DNA from: Agrobacterium tumefaciens
GTDB lineage: Bacteria; Pseudomonadota; Alphaproteobacteria; Rhizobiales; Rhizobiaceae
Length of the DNA stretch: 64,000 nt
NCBI RefSeq assembly: GCF_005221325.1
Contig: NZ_CP039889.1
Coordinates: forward strand, 1,116,001-1,180,000
Direction: 5' to 3'
Below the pieces are notes generated by a model. That model searched no databases and was not told the DNA's origin. It saw only the letters and a list, made by a program, of their open reading frames with translations. A program made the translations under genes and the position numbers. This document shows positions 29,759-37,595 of the stretch, one piece after another. Each line of letters opens with the position of its first letter. Positions within the stretch are counted from its first letter, which is position 1.

Positions 29759-30757
29759 TCAGCTATCGAGCCCGACAAGATGCTCGGTAACACCAGCACT
29801 GATGAAGGCCAGCTCACTCCCTGTAAGCCGCAGGCGGGCGGCAGCGGCGTTTTCCACCGCCTGCGCCGGATCGCGCGCGCCGCACAACGAGAATGTTATG
29901 CCCGGCTGAGCAATCGTCCAGGCAATCACCACCTGCGCGACAGAAGCCCCATGCGTGGCCGCCACCGGCTCCAGCACCGCCATCAACCGCGCGATCTTCT
30001 GACGGTTCGCCTGGCTGAAACGAGGATTGCCATGGCGCTGATCGTCCTCTGCAAACACCCGCTCTGGCCCGACCTTGCCCGACAGAAGGCCGAGTGCCAG
30101 CGACGAATAACTGAGGACGGAGACAGAATTCTTCCGGCAAAGCGGCAGAAGCGTCGTCTCGATATCACGCTTCACCATGGAATATTCTTCCTGAACGGCA
30201 TCCAGCGCGCCGGTAGCGATGTAGGCCTCGAGATCATCAGGCGAGACATTGCTTGCGCCGATGGAGCGGATCTTCCCCTCCTCCTTCAGCCGCACCAAAG
30301 CCTCGACCGTCTCGGCAATCGGCGTCGTGGCGTCCTGCCAATGGGTGACGTAGTGGTCGATATAATCGGTTCCAAGCCGCTTCAGGCTTTCTTCAACCTC
30401 ATAACGGATCGAGGCAGCGCCAAGATAACGGTGAACGGGCTTGCCATCCTGATGGAAGAAATAGGCGCCCTCGTTGACATGCCAGACGAGACCACATTTG
30501 GTGACCAGCACCACCTTGTCGCGCCTGCCGGAAATCGCCTTGCCAACGATGGTTTCCGCAAGCCCCATGCCATAGGCCGGGGCGGTATCGATCAGGGAAA
30601 TGCCGGCATCGATGGAAGCCTGGATGGCGGCGATGGATTGCCGCTCATCGGTGCCGCCCCACATCCAGCCACCGATCGCCCAGGTGCCCAGCCCCACGGC
30701 GGATGCGCTGATGTCGCTGCCGCCGATCGTCCGGGTCAATATTGCGTTCTCCGTCAC
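29759..30757 (-). CDS. Aldo/keto reductase
   Basis: This 332-residue (alpha/beta)8 NADPH-dependent oxidoreductase has the catalytic tetrad context: Asp in SLIDTAPAYGMG with the catalytic Tyr, Lys in VLVTKCGLV, and His in DYIDHYVTHWQD. It also has the C-terminal cofactor region around AQVVIAWTIAQPGITFSLCGARDP. The GTG at 30757 overlaps the SorC stop (GTGA) and follows AAGGGGAAA. The frame continues upstream to 30901, but that part lies inside the SorC gene. In this operon it may reduce an aldehyde released by the aldolase or oxidise the incoming sugar. No direct evidence picks between these. Confidence 0.85.
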   Translation of the reverse strand: MTENAILTRTIGGSDISASAVGLGTWAIGGWMWGGTDERQSIAAIQASIDAGISLIDTAPAYGMGLAETIVGKAISGRRDKVVLVTKCGLVWHVNEGAYFFHQDGKPVHRYLGAASIRYEVEESLKRLGTDYIDHYVTHWQDATTPIAETVEALVRLKEEGKIRSIGASNVSPDDLEAYIATGALDAVQEEYSMVKRDIETTLLPLCRKNSVSVLSYSSLALGLLSGKVGPERVFAEDDQRHGNPRFSQANRQKIARLMAVLEPVAATHGASVAQVVIAWTIAQPGITFSLCGARDPAQAVENAAAARLRLTGSELAFISAGVTEHLVGLDS

Positions 30758-31728
30758 GACGTTTCCCCTTCCCCTTGATTCAATAAATAACCGGCAATCG
30801 CCTCGTCCACGACGAGCGAGGTCAGATAACGACCGGCAAGCGTGGCCGCCACCGGTCCGGCTTTGATGGCGCCTGCCGCGACGCCGATGATGTTCGGGCA
30901 CCGGGCAAGCTGCCTGGGGTCCAGCGCCACCACACGCGAGTTGAGATCGATCCGTGCCAGTTGCCCGTCCGCCATGGTGAGATGGGCGAGAAATTCACCG
31001 GCAACACCCACATCCACCAGCGCCTGCCCACCACGGGCCGCATCCGGCAGAAGATCGTAATAACCGGAGCCCGGAGCCTCCACGGAACCAATGCCGACCA
31101 GTGCCACCTGTGCCTGCCGCGCTAAGTCGAACACTTCGCGGATCGACGCGACATTCATCAGCAGATCGCGCTGTTCCTCATCCTCGGCAAAGAGCGGCGC
31201 ATGCAGGAGCGAGGCGCTGCCACCGAGCTTTTCCGCAAGCTGCGTGGCAAGATGATTGACGTCAGTATAATGCTTGCCCTGCACGCCGCCGGTCAGCGGC
31301 ACCACCCGCACATCGAAACGCCGCTCCGCCTCCAGATTATCGACGACGGCACTCACCGCCTTGCCGCCGGTAATCGCGATCACGTCACCATCCCGGATTG
31401 TCTCCAGCAAATGGTTGGCGGCCACCCGGCCGACCATCTGCAAGGCGGTTTCCGGATTGTCGGAGACCGTCGGCGTCACCACCGACTGCGTGAGGCCGAA
31501 CCGGCGGCTGATCTCGTTTTCGAGGTCCACCAGCCGCTGATAGGGACTGGCGATGGTGATCTTTACCATGCCCGCCTTGCGGCCCGCCGCGATCATGCGG
31601 TTCACCTTTGTATGGGAAAGATTGAGCCGCTCGGCGATCTCCGACTGTTTCACCCCCTCGATGAAATGCAGCACCAGGACGGAATACATCTGCCTCTGTT
31701 GATCGAAATCGTCCTTGATATCCAGCAT
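30754..31728 (-). CDS. SorC/DeoR-type sugar-binding transcriptional regulator
   Basis: The 324-residue protein has an N-terminal helix-turn-helix (MYSVLVLHFIEGVKQSEIAERLNLSHTKVNRMIAAGRKAGMV) and a long SorC sugar-binding domain (AITGGKAVSAVVDNL, VVPLTGGVQG, VALVGIGSVEAPGSGYYDLL, IIGVAAGAIKAGPVAATL). LsrR and EryD belong to the same family; they are tetrameric regulators released by phosphorylated sugars. The ATG at 31728 has GGAG ten bases upstream. The frame reads further up to 32712, but that is a shadow of the permease gene. It probably controls this operon through the inverted repeats at 35422-35452 and nearby, relieved by the kinase product. Confidence 0.87.
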   Translation of the reverse strand: MLDIKDDFDQQRQMYSVLVLHFIEGVKQSEIAERLNLSHTKVNRMIAAGRKAGMVKITIASPYQRLVDLENEISRRFGLTQSVVTPTVSDNPETALQMVGRVAANHLLETIRDGDVIAITGGKAVSAVVDNLEAERRFDVRVVPLTGGVQGKHYTDVNHLATQLAEKLGGSASLLHAPLFAEDEEQRDLLMNVASIREVFDLARQAQVALVGIGSVEAPGSGYYDLLPDAARGGQALVDVGVAGEFLAHLTMADGQLARIDLNSRVVALDPRQLARCPNIIGVAAGAIKAGPVAATLAGRYLTSLVVDEAIAGYLLNQGEGETS

Positions 31729-31769
31729 GATCGTCTTTCTCCAGTTACCCTCGGGCGCGCGAAGGGCGC

Positions 31770-32771
31770 TCATCGGCGGCGCCTGACCAGATAGTGGTCG
31801 AACAGGACCGCAGCCAGCAATATGCTTCCCCTGATGATGTCCTGCCAGTAGACAGACACGTTGAGCAAGGCAAGCGAGCTGGAAACGACAGACAAAAGGA
31901 TCGCGCCGAGGATTGCACCCAGAATGGTGCCCGAGCCGCCGGAAAGGCTCGCGCCGCCGATGACCGCCGCCGCAATGACATTGAGTTCCATGCCGACGCC
32001 GAAGCTCGGCTGGGCGGACCCGAAACGGGCCATGTAGATGACGCCGGCAACGCCGCACAACATCGAGCAAAGCGTGGTCGTGGCAAACACCACCCGGCCG
32101 ACGCGAATGCCGGAATAGGCCGCTGCCTTGGGATTGCTGCCGGTATAGAACACCTTGCGGAAGGCGGTCGTGCGCCGCAGCAGCAGGTCGAAGACAACGA
32201 CCACAACCAAGAAGATGATGAGCACCAGCGGAATGCCGCCCAGCGCGCCCTGGCCGATGAACTTGAATTCCGGCGGCAGGGAATAGAGCCCAAGTGGCCG
32301 CCCGCCCGTTGCCAGCAAGCAGACCCCGCGCGCAATCACCATGACGCCGAGCGATACAATGAAATGATGCAGGCCGACGACGGTGGTCAGAAATCCCATG
32401 ACCATGCCTACCAATGTCGTGAGGCAGATTGCGAGACCCGCCGCGACCCAGGGATCGACACCATTGAGGAACAGCCAGCCGGCCGCCACCATCGCAAGTG
32501 CTGTAACGGAACCCACGGAAAGATCGATACCACCCGAGATCAGCAGGATCGTCATGCCCACCACCACGATGCTTTCGATGGCGAAGACCATAGCCATGGC
32601 CCGCAGATTGTCCACCGTCAGGAAGTAGGGCGATATGAAGGACATCACGGCAAAAAGGGCGAGAATGATGACGATCAGCCCGGTTTCTCGCGCCTTGATC
32701 GCCGGCTCCCACCAGGCCGTGCGGCGAACCGCCGTCTCGGCAAGGCTTGAAGGTGTTTCCGATGTTGCCAT
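31770..32771 (-). CDS. Sugar ABC transporter permease (RbsC-like)
   Basis: This 333-residue protein is very hydrophobic, with about eight to ten membrane helices. It contains the RbsC/BPD_transp_2 signature ILLISGGIDLSVGSVTALAMV and the coupling region GGASLSGGSGTILGAILGAILLSVV. It forms the inner-membrane channel of the importer encoded with the tandem ATPase and the periplasmic binding protein just upstream. Only one permease gene is present, so the channel is likely a homodimer. The gene starts 12 bases after the ATPase stop, and the SorC gene follows. Confidence 0.9.
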   Translation of the reverse strand: MATSETPSSLAETAVRRTAWWEPAIKARETGLIVIILALFAVMSFISPYFLTVDNLRAMAMVFAIESIVVVGMTILLISGGIDLSVGSVTALAMVAAGWLFLNGVDPWVAAGLAICLTTLVGMVMGFLTTVVGLHHFIVSLGVMVIARGVCLLATGGRPLGLYSLPPEFKFIGQGALGGIPLVLIIFLVVVVVFDLLLRRTTAFRKVFYTGSNPKAAAYSGIRVGRVVFATTTLCSMLCGVAGVIYMARFGSAQPSFGVGMELNVIAAAVIGGASLSGGSGTILGAILGAILLSVVSSSLALLNVSVYWQDIIRGSILLAAVLFDHYLVRRRR

Positions 32772-32783
32772 TTTCCCGCTCCC

Positions 32784-34304
32784 TCAGGCTTCCGCCGCAT
32801 TCTGCATGATATTGATCGATGCGAGTTGCATGATCTTTTCCTCCGTCATGTCGTCTCCCACGACCTCACCGGTGATGCGCCCCTCACGCACGACAAGCAC
32901 ACGATCGCTGACGCCGATGAGTTCCGGCAGTTCCGAGGAGATGACGACCACGCCAACCCCTTCGCGCGCCAGTTCCCGAATCTGGCGGTGGATTTCGGCC
33001 TTGGCGCCCACATCCACCCCGCGGGTCGGCTCATCCAGAAAGACGACCTCGGGTTCCACCGACAGCATCTTGGCCAGCGCCACCTTCTGCTGGTTGCCGC
33101 CGCTCAAGGTCGATACCGCATCACCGACGCTGTTCGCCCGCAGTTTCAGCCGGCGTCCCAGCTCATTGGCACGCTTCATTTCCTTGCGCCGCTCGATAAA
33201 ACCCATGCCGTTCGATATCCTGCCGATATCGAGCGCCGAGACATTGGTGGCAATGGACATGTTGAGGAACAGCCCGTCCCCCTTGCGATCCTCGGAGAGA
33301 TAAACGATCCCCTCGCGGATGCTGTCGCGATAATCCCTAAGCTTCAGCCGCCTGCCGCGCAGAGCGACCTCGCCTTTCGGTTTTCCTTCCAGCCGACAGA
33401 CAGCCCGCGCAATCTCGCTGCGGCCCGCACCGATCAGCCCGGCAAATCCTAAGATTTCGCCGCGGTGCAGGTCGAAATCGACGTCGAAAACACGCTTTCC
33501 TTCGTTCAGTCCCCGAACCGAAAGAATGACCTCATCGGATTTTTCATCATCCGCCAGTTTCGGTGGGTAGAGCTTGTCGAGCACGCGCCCCACCATGCTG
33601 TTGACCACCTCTTCCGGGGAAATCTCGGCAATATTCTCCGTCCTGATATGGCAGCCGTCGCGCATGACCGTGATACGGTCGCAATGTTCGAAAATCTCCG
33701 CCATGCGGTGGGAGATATAGATGATGGCAATGCCGCGCGCCGCCAGCCGGTGCATGATCTTGAAAAGCGTCTGTGCCTCGGTCTCGGTGAGCGCCGCCGT
33801 CGGCTCATCGAGGATCAGGATACGGCAATCCAGCGTCAGCGCCTTGGCGATCTCGACGATCTGCTGCTGCGAAATCGACAGGTCGCCGGCCCGGCGCGCA
33901 GGATCGATATCGCCGATCTCCCGCAGCACCGTTGCCGCCCGTTCTTCCAGATCGCGATAATTCATGAACCAAGAGCGACTTTGGCCGGTCTCCGACATGT
34001 ACATGTTTTCGGCGACTGAAATCTCCGGGCAGAGTGCTATCTCCTGATGCACAAAACCGATGCCGAGCCGGTTCGCCGCATTCGGCGAAGATATGCGGAC
34101 CGGTTTGCCATCCAGCAGGATTTCCCCGCCATCCGGCTGCAGAATGCCGTCGATAATATGCATCAGCGTCGACTTGCCCGCACCGTTTTCACCAGCGAGC
34201 GCGTGGATTTCTCCGCGCCGCAGTTCAAGTGCGGCACTCCGCAATGCCCGCACGGGCCCGAACGCCTTGTGAATATTCGTCATGCTGAGGATGACCTCAC
34301 CCAT
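32784..34304 (-). CDS. Sugar ABC transporter ATP-binding protein (RbsA-like, tandem NBD)
   Basis: The 506-residue protein has two fused nucleotide-binding domains. The first has Walker A GENGAGKST, signature LSISQQQ and Walker B ILILDEPTAALT. The second has the usual RbsA-type altered Walker A (GLIGAGRSE, Arg for Lys), signature LSGGNQQK and Walker B VVFLDEPTRGVD. This asymmetry is normal for the ribose-type importer family. It powers the adjacent permease. The ATG at 34304 is preceded by GGGAGGG. It is second in the operon, 74 bases after the binding-protein gene, with a stem-loop in between. Confidence 0.92.
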   Translation of the reverse strand: MGEVILSMTNIHKAFGPVRALRSAALELRRGEIHALAGENGAGKSTLMHIIDGILQPDGGEILLDGKPVRISSPNAANRLGIGFVHQEIALCPEISVAENMYMSETGQSRSWFMNYRDLEERAATVLREIGDIDPARRAGDLSISQQQIVEIAKALTLDCRILILDEPTAALTETEAQTLFKIMHRLAARGIAIIYISHRMAEIFEHCDRITVMRDGCHIRTENIAEISPEEVVNSMVGRVLDKLYPPKLADDEKSDEVILSVRGLNEGKRVFDVDFDLHRGEILGFAGLIGAGRSEIARAVCRLEGKPKGEVALRGRRLKLRDYRDSIREGIVYLSEDRKGDGLFLNMSIATNVSALDIGRISNGMGFIERRKEMKRANELGRRLKLRANSVGDAVSTLSGGNQQKVALAKMLSVEPEVVFLDEPTRGVDVGAKAEIHRQIRELAREGVGVVVISSELPELIGVSDRVLVVREGRITGEVVGDDMTEEKIMQLASINIMQNAAEA

Positions 34305-34332
34305 AACGCCCTCCCGAACCTGCTTCCCTCGT

Positions 34333-34361
34333 AACCGGCGAGGCCAGAAACCCCGCCGGTT
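34333..34361. terminator. Stem-loop between binding-protein and ATPase genes
   Basis: AACCGGCG (34333-34340) pairs with CGCCGGTT (34354-34361), followed on the + strand by a run of T (34360-34367). For the leftward operon it lies just after the binding-protein stop. It may protect the 3' end of that message or partly stop transcription, giving more binding protein than ATPase. As a + strand terminator it has no obvious gene to end. Confidence 0.5.
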
Positions 34362-34378
34362 TTTTTAAGAGCGACGCG

Positions 34379-35392
34379 TCAGCGTCCTTTCATATACTCA
34401 TTGAGATCGAAGGAAGCGGCGTTCGCCTTGGTGATGACAGCAAAACCATTGTCCATCGACGGCACCTGCATCGGGTTGAAGCCGGAGACCTTATAGTCGT
34501 TGAACGGGTCGATCAGGTCCGAATGGGCGCCCAGAAACGTGTTCATGAAACCCATGAACCCCTGAACCCCCTGGTTAGGATTGATGGACATATAGATATT
34601 GCCCTGCTTGATGTGTTCCAGCGTCGCCGGCGTGATATCCGCGTGCAGGATCAGGACCTTCTTTTTCGCTTCCAGAACCGCGGTCGTCGCGCCTTCGGCG
34701 GAGCCGGCCTCGGGAATCCAGAGCGCGCCCAGATTAGGGTTTGCCTGCAGGAGAGCGCCAACCGCCTGATAGGCGACATTGGCGTCCTGGTTTGTGGCCT
34801 GCCGGCCAACCAGCTTCATCTGAGGATAGGTGCGCCCCATATAGTCGATGAGAGCGGTGACGCGCAGATCGTGATTGCTCTGGCCCGGATTTTCCAGAAC
34901 GGCATATTCACCCTTTTCGCCGAGCTTCTTGACGATTTCGTCGGCCGCAAATTTCGCCTCGGCAACGTTGTCCGAAGTGATATAGGCGGTGCGCTTCGAC
35001 TTCGGAGAATCCGCCGCGAAAGTCGTCACGGAAACACCTGATGCAATTGCCTTGTTTATGGGCTCGATGAAGGGATCGGCCTGCATCGGGTGCAGCAGAA
35101 TGCCTTTCGGCTTCTTCACCAGTTCCTGCTCGAAGGACGCGATCTGCTTGGTGATGTCATATTCCGGCGTACCGGTGAAGACGGCCTCGCAGCCAAGCGC
35201 CTTGGCAGCCTGCTTGAACCCCTCGAAGACCGGCACCCAATAGGGGTGGCTGGAAACCATGACGTTCATAACGTAGGTCTCACCCGGCTCGCAGGCGAAT
35301 TTGCTTGCAGCGGCGGCCGGTGATGTTGCACCGGCACTCATCGCCACGGACAGGACACCCGCAGCAGCGGTCGATTTCAGAAAAGCCAACAT
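34379..35392 (-). CDS. Periplasmic sugar-binding protein of ribose-type ABC importer
   Basis: The 337-residue secreted protein has a signal peptide (MLAFLKSTAAAGVLSVAMSAGATSPAAAA). The mature domain is of periplasmic binding protein type 1 fold (YVMNVMVSSHPYWVPVFEGFKQAAKALG, PKGILLHPMQADPFIEPINKAIASGVSVTTFAADS, NLGALWIPEAGSAEGATTAVLEA). It captures the sugar or polyol in the periplasm for the adjacent permease and ATPase. The ATG at 35392 follows GGGAGGGGAAT; the frame extends 11 codons further up. As first gene of the operon it lies directly behind the predicted SorC operators. LsrB and EryG-type proteins are in the same fold; the ligand is unknown. Confidence 0.9.
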   Translation of the reverse strand: MLAFLKSTAAAGVLSVAMSAGATSPAAAASKFACEPGETYVMNVMVSSHPYWVPVFEGFKQAAKALGCEAVFTGTPEYDITKQIASFEQELVKKPKGILLHPMQADPFIEPINKAIASGVSVTTFAADSPKSKRTAYITSDNVAEAKFAADEIVKKLGEKGEYAVLENPGQSNHDLRVTALIDYMGRTYPQMKLVGRQATNQDANVAYQAVGALLQANPNLGALWIPEAGSAEGATTAVLEAKKKVLILHADITPATLEHIKQGNIYMSINPNQGVQGFMGFMNTFLGAHSDLIDPFNDYKVSGFNPMQVPSMDNGFAVITKANAASFDLNEYMKGR

Positions 35393-35421
35393 ATTCCCCT
35401 CCCAAGGACAATGACTTAATC

Positions 35422-35452
35422 GCAATAAATTTTGATGTGCGTAATTTATTGC
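35422..35452. promoter_or_regulatory. Candidate SorC operator 1 upstream of the sugar importer operon
   Basis: GCAATAAATT (35422-35431) and AATTTATTGC (35443-35452) form a perfect 10-bp inverted repeat with an 11-base spacer. It ends about 30 bases upstream of the binding-protein start. SorC-type regulators bind two-fold sites of this spacing. A SorC gene is in the same operon. Confidence 0.6.
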
Positions 35453-35506
35453 ATGTCACTTGAGGTAGCCGGAAAAACTGGCCGCGTCAACAGCTTTGAA
35501 TTTTAT

Positions 35507-35528
35507 TTTCATCGATGAAATTTATTGC
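35507..35528. promoter_or_regulatory. Candidate SorC operator 2 (palindrome plus repeated half-site)
   Basis: TTTCATCGATGAAA (35507-35520) is a perfect 14-base palindrome. It runs into a second copy of the half-site AATTTATTGC (35519-35528), identical to the right arm of operator 1, 76 bases away. The repeated half-site supports a looping or cooperative SorC arrangement. The rest of 35530-35650 shows no gene. Confidence 0.5.
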
Positions 35529-35653
35529 GCCACAACACGAAGCGCAATGAGCCGCCCGCTACCGAAACTGGCCGACGGGAATGGCGACATACGCAATCGG
35601 TGACTTAAATAGCTCGGGATATGAAAGTCTGCGCTATGGCTAAACCAGAAACG

Positions 35654-35687
35654 AAAAAAGGGTTTCTGATTGATCAGAAACCCTTTT
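35654..35687 (-). terminator. Rho-independent terminator for tRNA-Val
   Basis: AAAAGGGTTTCTGAT (35656-35670) pairs with ATCAGAAACCCTTTT (35673-35687). Read on the minus strand, the stem is followed by a run of T (35659-35654), directly downstream of the tRNA 3' end. Confidence 0.85.
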
Positions 35688-35699
35688 CATGAATTCGGA

Positions 35700-35774
<75 letters not shown>

Positions 35775-35855
35775 TCCGTGGCGGCGGATAGACCACAAAA
35801 CCGGTTGATACGTCAACTGCTTTTTTTCGGTTTTATGAAGGTTTTTTGAGAGGCC

Positions 35856-36221
35856 TTACGCCACAAGGAGTTTGTTCACCTCATCCACGAGATCGCGCAG
35901 ATGGAACGGCTTGGAAAGCACCTTGGCGTCCTTCGGAGCCTTCGAATCGGCGTTGAGCGCGACGGCTGCGAAGCCGGTGATGAACATCACCTTCAGGTCG
36001 GGGTCGAGTTCGGTGGCGCGCCGCGCAAGCTCTATGCCATCCATTTCAGGCATGACAATATCGGTCAGCAGCAACGAAAAGGGCTCTTCGCGAAGCCGGT
36101 CGTAGGCGCTTGCGCCATTGTCGAAGGAAGAAACCTTGTAACCGGCTTTTTCCAGCGCTTTCACGAGAAAGCGGCGCATATCGTTGTCGTCTTCAGCGAG
36201 AAGAATTTTCTGATTCATCAT
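35856..36221 (-). CDS. cpdR: CpdR-type single-domain response regulator
   Basis: This is a 121-residue receiver domain alone. The acidic pocket is AEDDNDMRRFL, the phospho-acceptor Asp is in LLLTDIVMPEMDGIEL, Thr is in VMFITGFAA, and Lys is in VLSKPFHLRDL. The sequence closely fits alphaproteobacterial CpdR. When unphosphorylated, CpdR primes ClpXP to degrade cell-cycle proteins; CckA-ChpT phosphorylation turns it off. Two adjacent ATG codons (36221, 36218) are possible starts, with a weak Shine-Dalgarno. The gene stands alone downstream of a divergent hydrolase gene. Between them, 36222-36399 contains an ATCCTA/TAGGAT inverted repeat but no TTAA-N7-TTAA CtrA box that I could see. Confidence 0.88.
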   Translation of the reverse strand: MMNQKILLAEDDNDMRRFLVKALEKAGYKVSSFDNGASAYDRLREEPFSLLLTDIVMPEMDGIELARRATELDPDLKVMFITGFAAVALNADSKAPKDAKVLSKPFHLRDLVDEVNKLLVA

Positions 36222-36399
36222 AAGTGACCGTAACTGCTCAATGTTTGGAATATCCTAGCCCGATTATAGGATTTTCACGGTAAATATCCTGTGAACGCGT
36301 GAATCGGTATAGCGCTGTTTGGGCGATAGTATGGACTTGCCGCACCGTAACTGGCAACATGAATGCCCTGATAGTTTGCGACATGGTAAATGGTACTGA

Positions 36400-37284
36400 A
36401 TGGACTGGGTCACGGGTGAATACGAGCTGTTCGAAGTAACGGAACCTGCCGTTCAAACCCTCCCATTTGTCTACAACTCCCCCCATAGCGGCCGCTGTTA
36501 TCCCATCTCCTTCCTGGAATCGGCGCGACTCGATTCGCATGAGATCCGCCGCTCCGAAGATCATTTCGTCGATGAGCTGTTCGCCGCCGCCCCCGAGATC
36601 GGCGCGCCGCTCCTGAAAGCGAATTTTCCGCGAGCCTATCTCGACGTCAATCGCGAGCCTTATGAGCTCGATCCGCGCATGTTCGAGGGCACGTTGCCGC
36701 CTTATGCCAATATCGGCTCCATGCGGGTCGCGGGCGGTCTTGGAACCGTGCCCCGCATCGTTGCAGAGAATATGGATATCTATGCCCACCGCCTGCCGGT
36801 AGACGAGGCGCTATCGCGGATCGAGACGATCTACAAGCCCTATCACGCCTGCCTGCGCCGGCTGCTTTCACGCACTCACGCTCAATTCGGCATGGCCGTC
36901 CTGATCGATTGCCATTCCATGCCCGGCAATATCCGCGTCGCCGGCTCGAACCTCAAACCGGACGTGATCATCGGCGATCGCTACGGGACCAGCGCCTCCC
37001 AGGAAGTATCCCGCGCCGCCCTGCATTTTCTCGAAGAGCTGGGTTTCGTCGCGGTCTGCAACAAACCCTATGCCGGCGGCTTCATCACCGAACATTATGG
37101 TCGGCCGATCCGTTCGCTGCATGCGCTGCAGATCGAGGTCAACCGCGCGCTTTACGTGGATGAAAAGACGCTTTTGAAAAAAGTCGATTTTCCCGCCATT
37201 CAGGCATCGCTCGAAATCTTCATGCGCCAGCTCGGCGCCTTCGTTTCGGAATACGCGATCGAAACCTCGCTCGCCGCCGAATAA
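36400..37284 (+). CDS. N-formylglutamate amidohydrolase-family protein
   Basis: The 294-residue zinc-hydrolase-like protein shows the family motifs VYNSPHSGRCYP, RSEDHFVDELF, ANFPRAYLDVNREPYELD and the metal-binding VLIDCHSMPG, followed by GGFITEHYGRP. HutG-type members hydrolyse N-formylglutamate to glutamate and formate in histidine breakdown. No hut genes are nearby, so it may act on another N-acyl amino acid. The start at 36400 lacks a clear Shine-Dalgarno sequence but gives the family length. Divergent from cpdR. Confidence 0.82.
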   Translation: MDWVTGEYELFEVTEPAVQTLPFVYNSPHSGRCYPISFLESARLDSHEIRRSEDHFVDELFAAAPEIGAPLLKANFPRAYLDVNREPYELDPRMFEGTLPPYANIGSMRVAGGLGTVPRIVAENMDIYAHRLPVDEALSRIETIYKPYHACLRRLLSRTHAQFGMAVLIDCHSMPGNIRVAGSNLKPDVIIGDRYGTSASQEVSRAALHFLEELGFVAVCNKPYAGGFITEHYGRPIRSLHALQIEVNRALYVDEKTLLKKVDFPAIQASLEIFMRQLGAFVSEYAIETSLAAE

Positions 37285-37337
37285 CAATAATCCGCTATTT
37301 CGATATTTACCCTGGATCGTCTGGCAGCGCGCCGGGC

Positions 37338-37412
37338 AAAAAAAACCGCGCCTGAGCGCGGTCAATTCTAGGGAGGAAACACCCAAGGAGGGTATTTACA
37401 GTCAAAGACTGC
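37338..37412 (-). ncRNA. Candidate trans-acting small RNA with anti-Shine-Dalgarno loops
   Basis: On the minus strand a compact transcript of about 75 bases is predicted. Hairpin 1 starts at the expected first base: GCAGTC-ttt-GACTGT (37412-37398). Hairpin 2 is ACCC-tcctt-GGGT (37393-37381) with an anti-Shine-Dalgarno loop, followed by single-stranded CCTCCC (37376-37371). A strong terminator ACCGCGC-tcag-GCGCGGT (37362-37345) ends in eight T (to 37338). A sigma-70-like promoter lies 7 bases upstream of the predicted start. Rhizobial alpha-r14/NfeR1-type RNAs also carry CCUCC motifs; family membership is a guess. No reading frame fits here. Confidence 0.72.
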
Positions 37413-37418
37413 AGGATC

Positions 37419-37447
37419 ACGCTACGCACTAATTGCACAATTGTCAA
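37419..37447 (-). promoter_or_regulatory. Sigma-70-like promoter of the small RNA
   Basis: The minus strand has a perfect -35 TTGACA (37447-37442), a 17-base spacer, and a -10 TAGCGT (37424-37419). The predicted start at G37412 coincides with the first base of the first hairpin. Confidence 0.7.
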
Positions 37448-37595
37448 TCATTTTATTTTTTGCATATTTTTTGTGCGTATGCCGAAAATATGGAAACGCC
37501 GGCTCCAGCATCCGTATGAGTGGACGACGGATGTGATTCCAGTCTATGCATGGTCCACAGAATTCAGAGCACCATTCCAGGCGATGAGGTTTCGC

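Noticed and set aside
31729..32712. In-frame extension of the SorC gene into the permease gene
   Set aside because: Low-complexity Arg/His-rich translation overlapping a clear membrane protein; SorC has a good start and ribosome site at 31728.
37346..37361. Terminator for the + strand amidohydrolase gene (36400-37284)
   Set aside because: The T-run lies only on the minus-strand side of the stem, so it ends the minus-strand small RNA.
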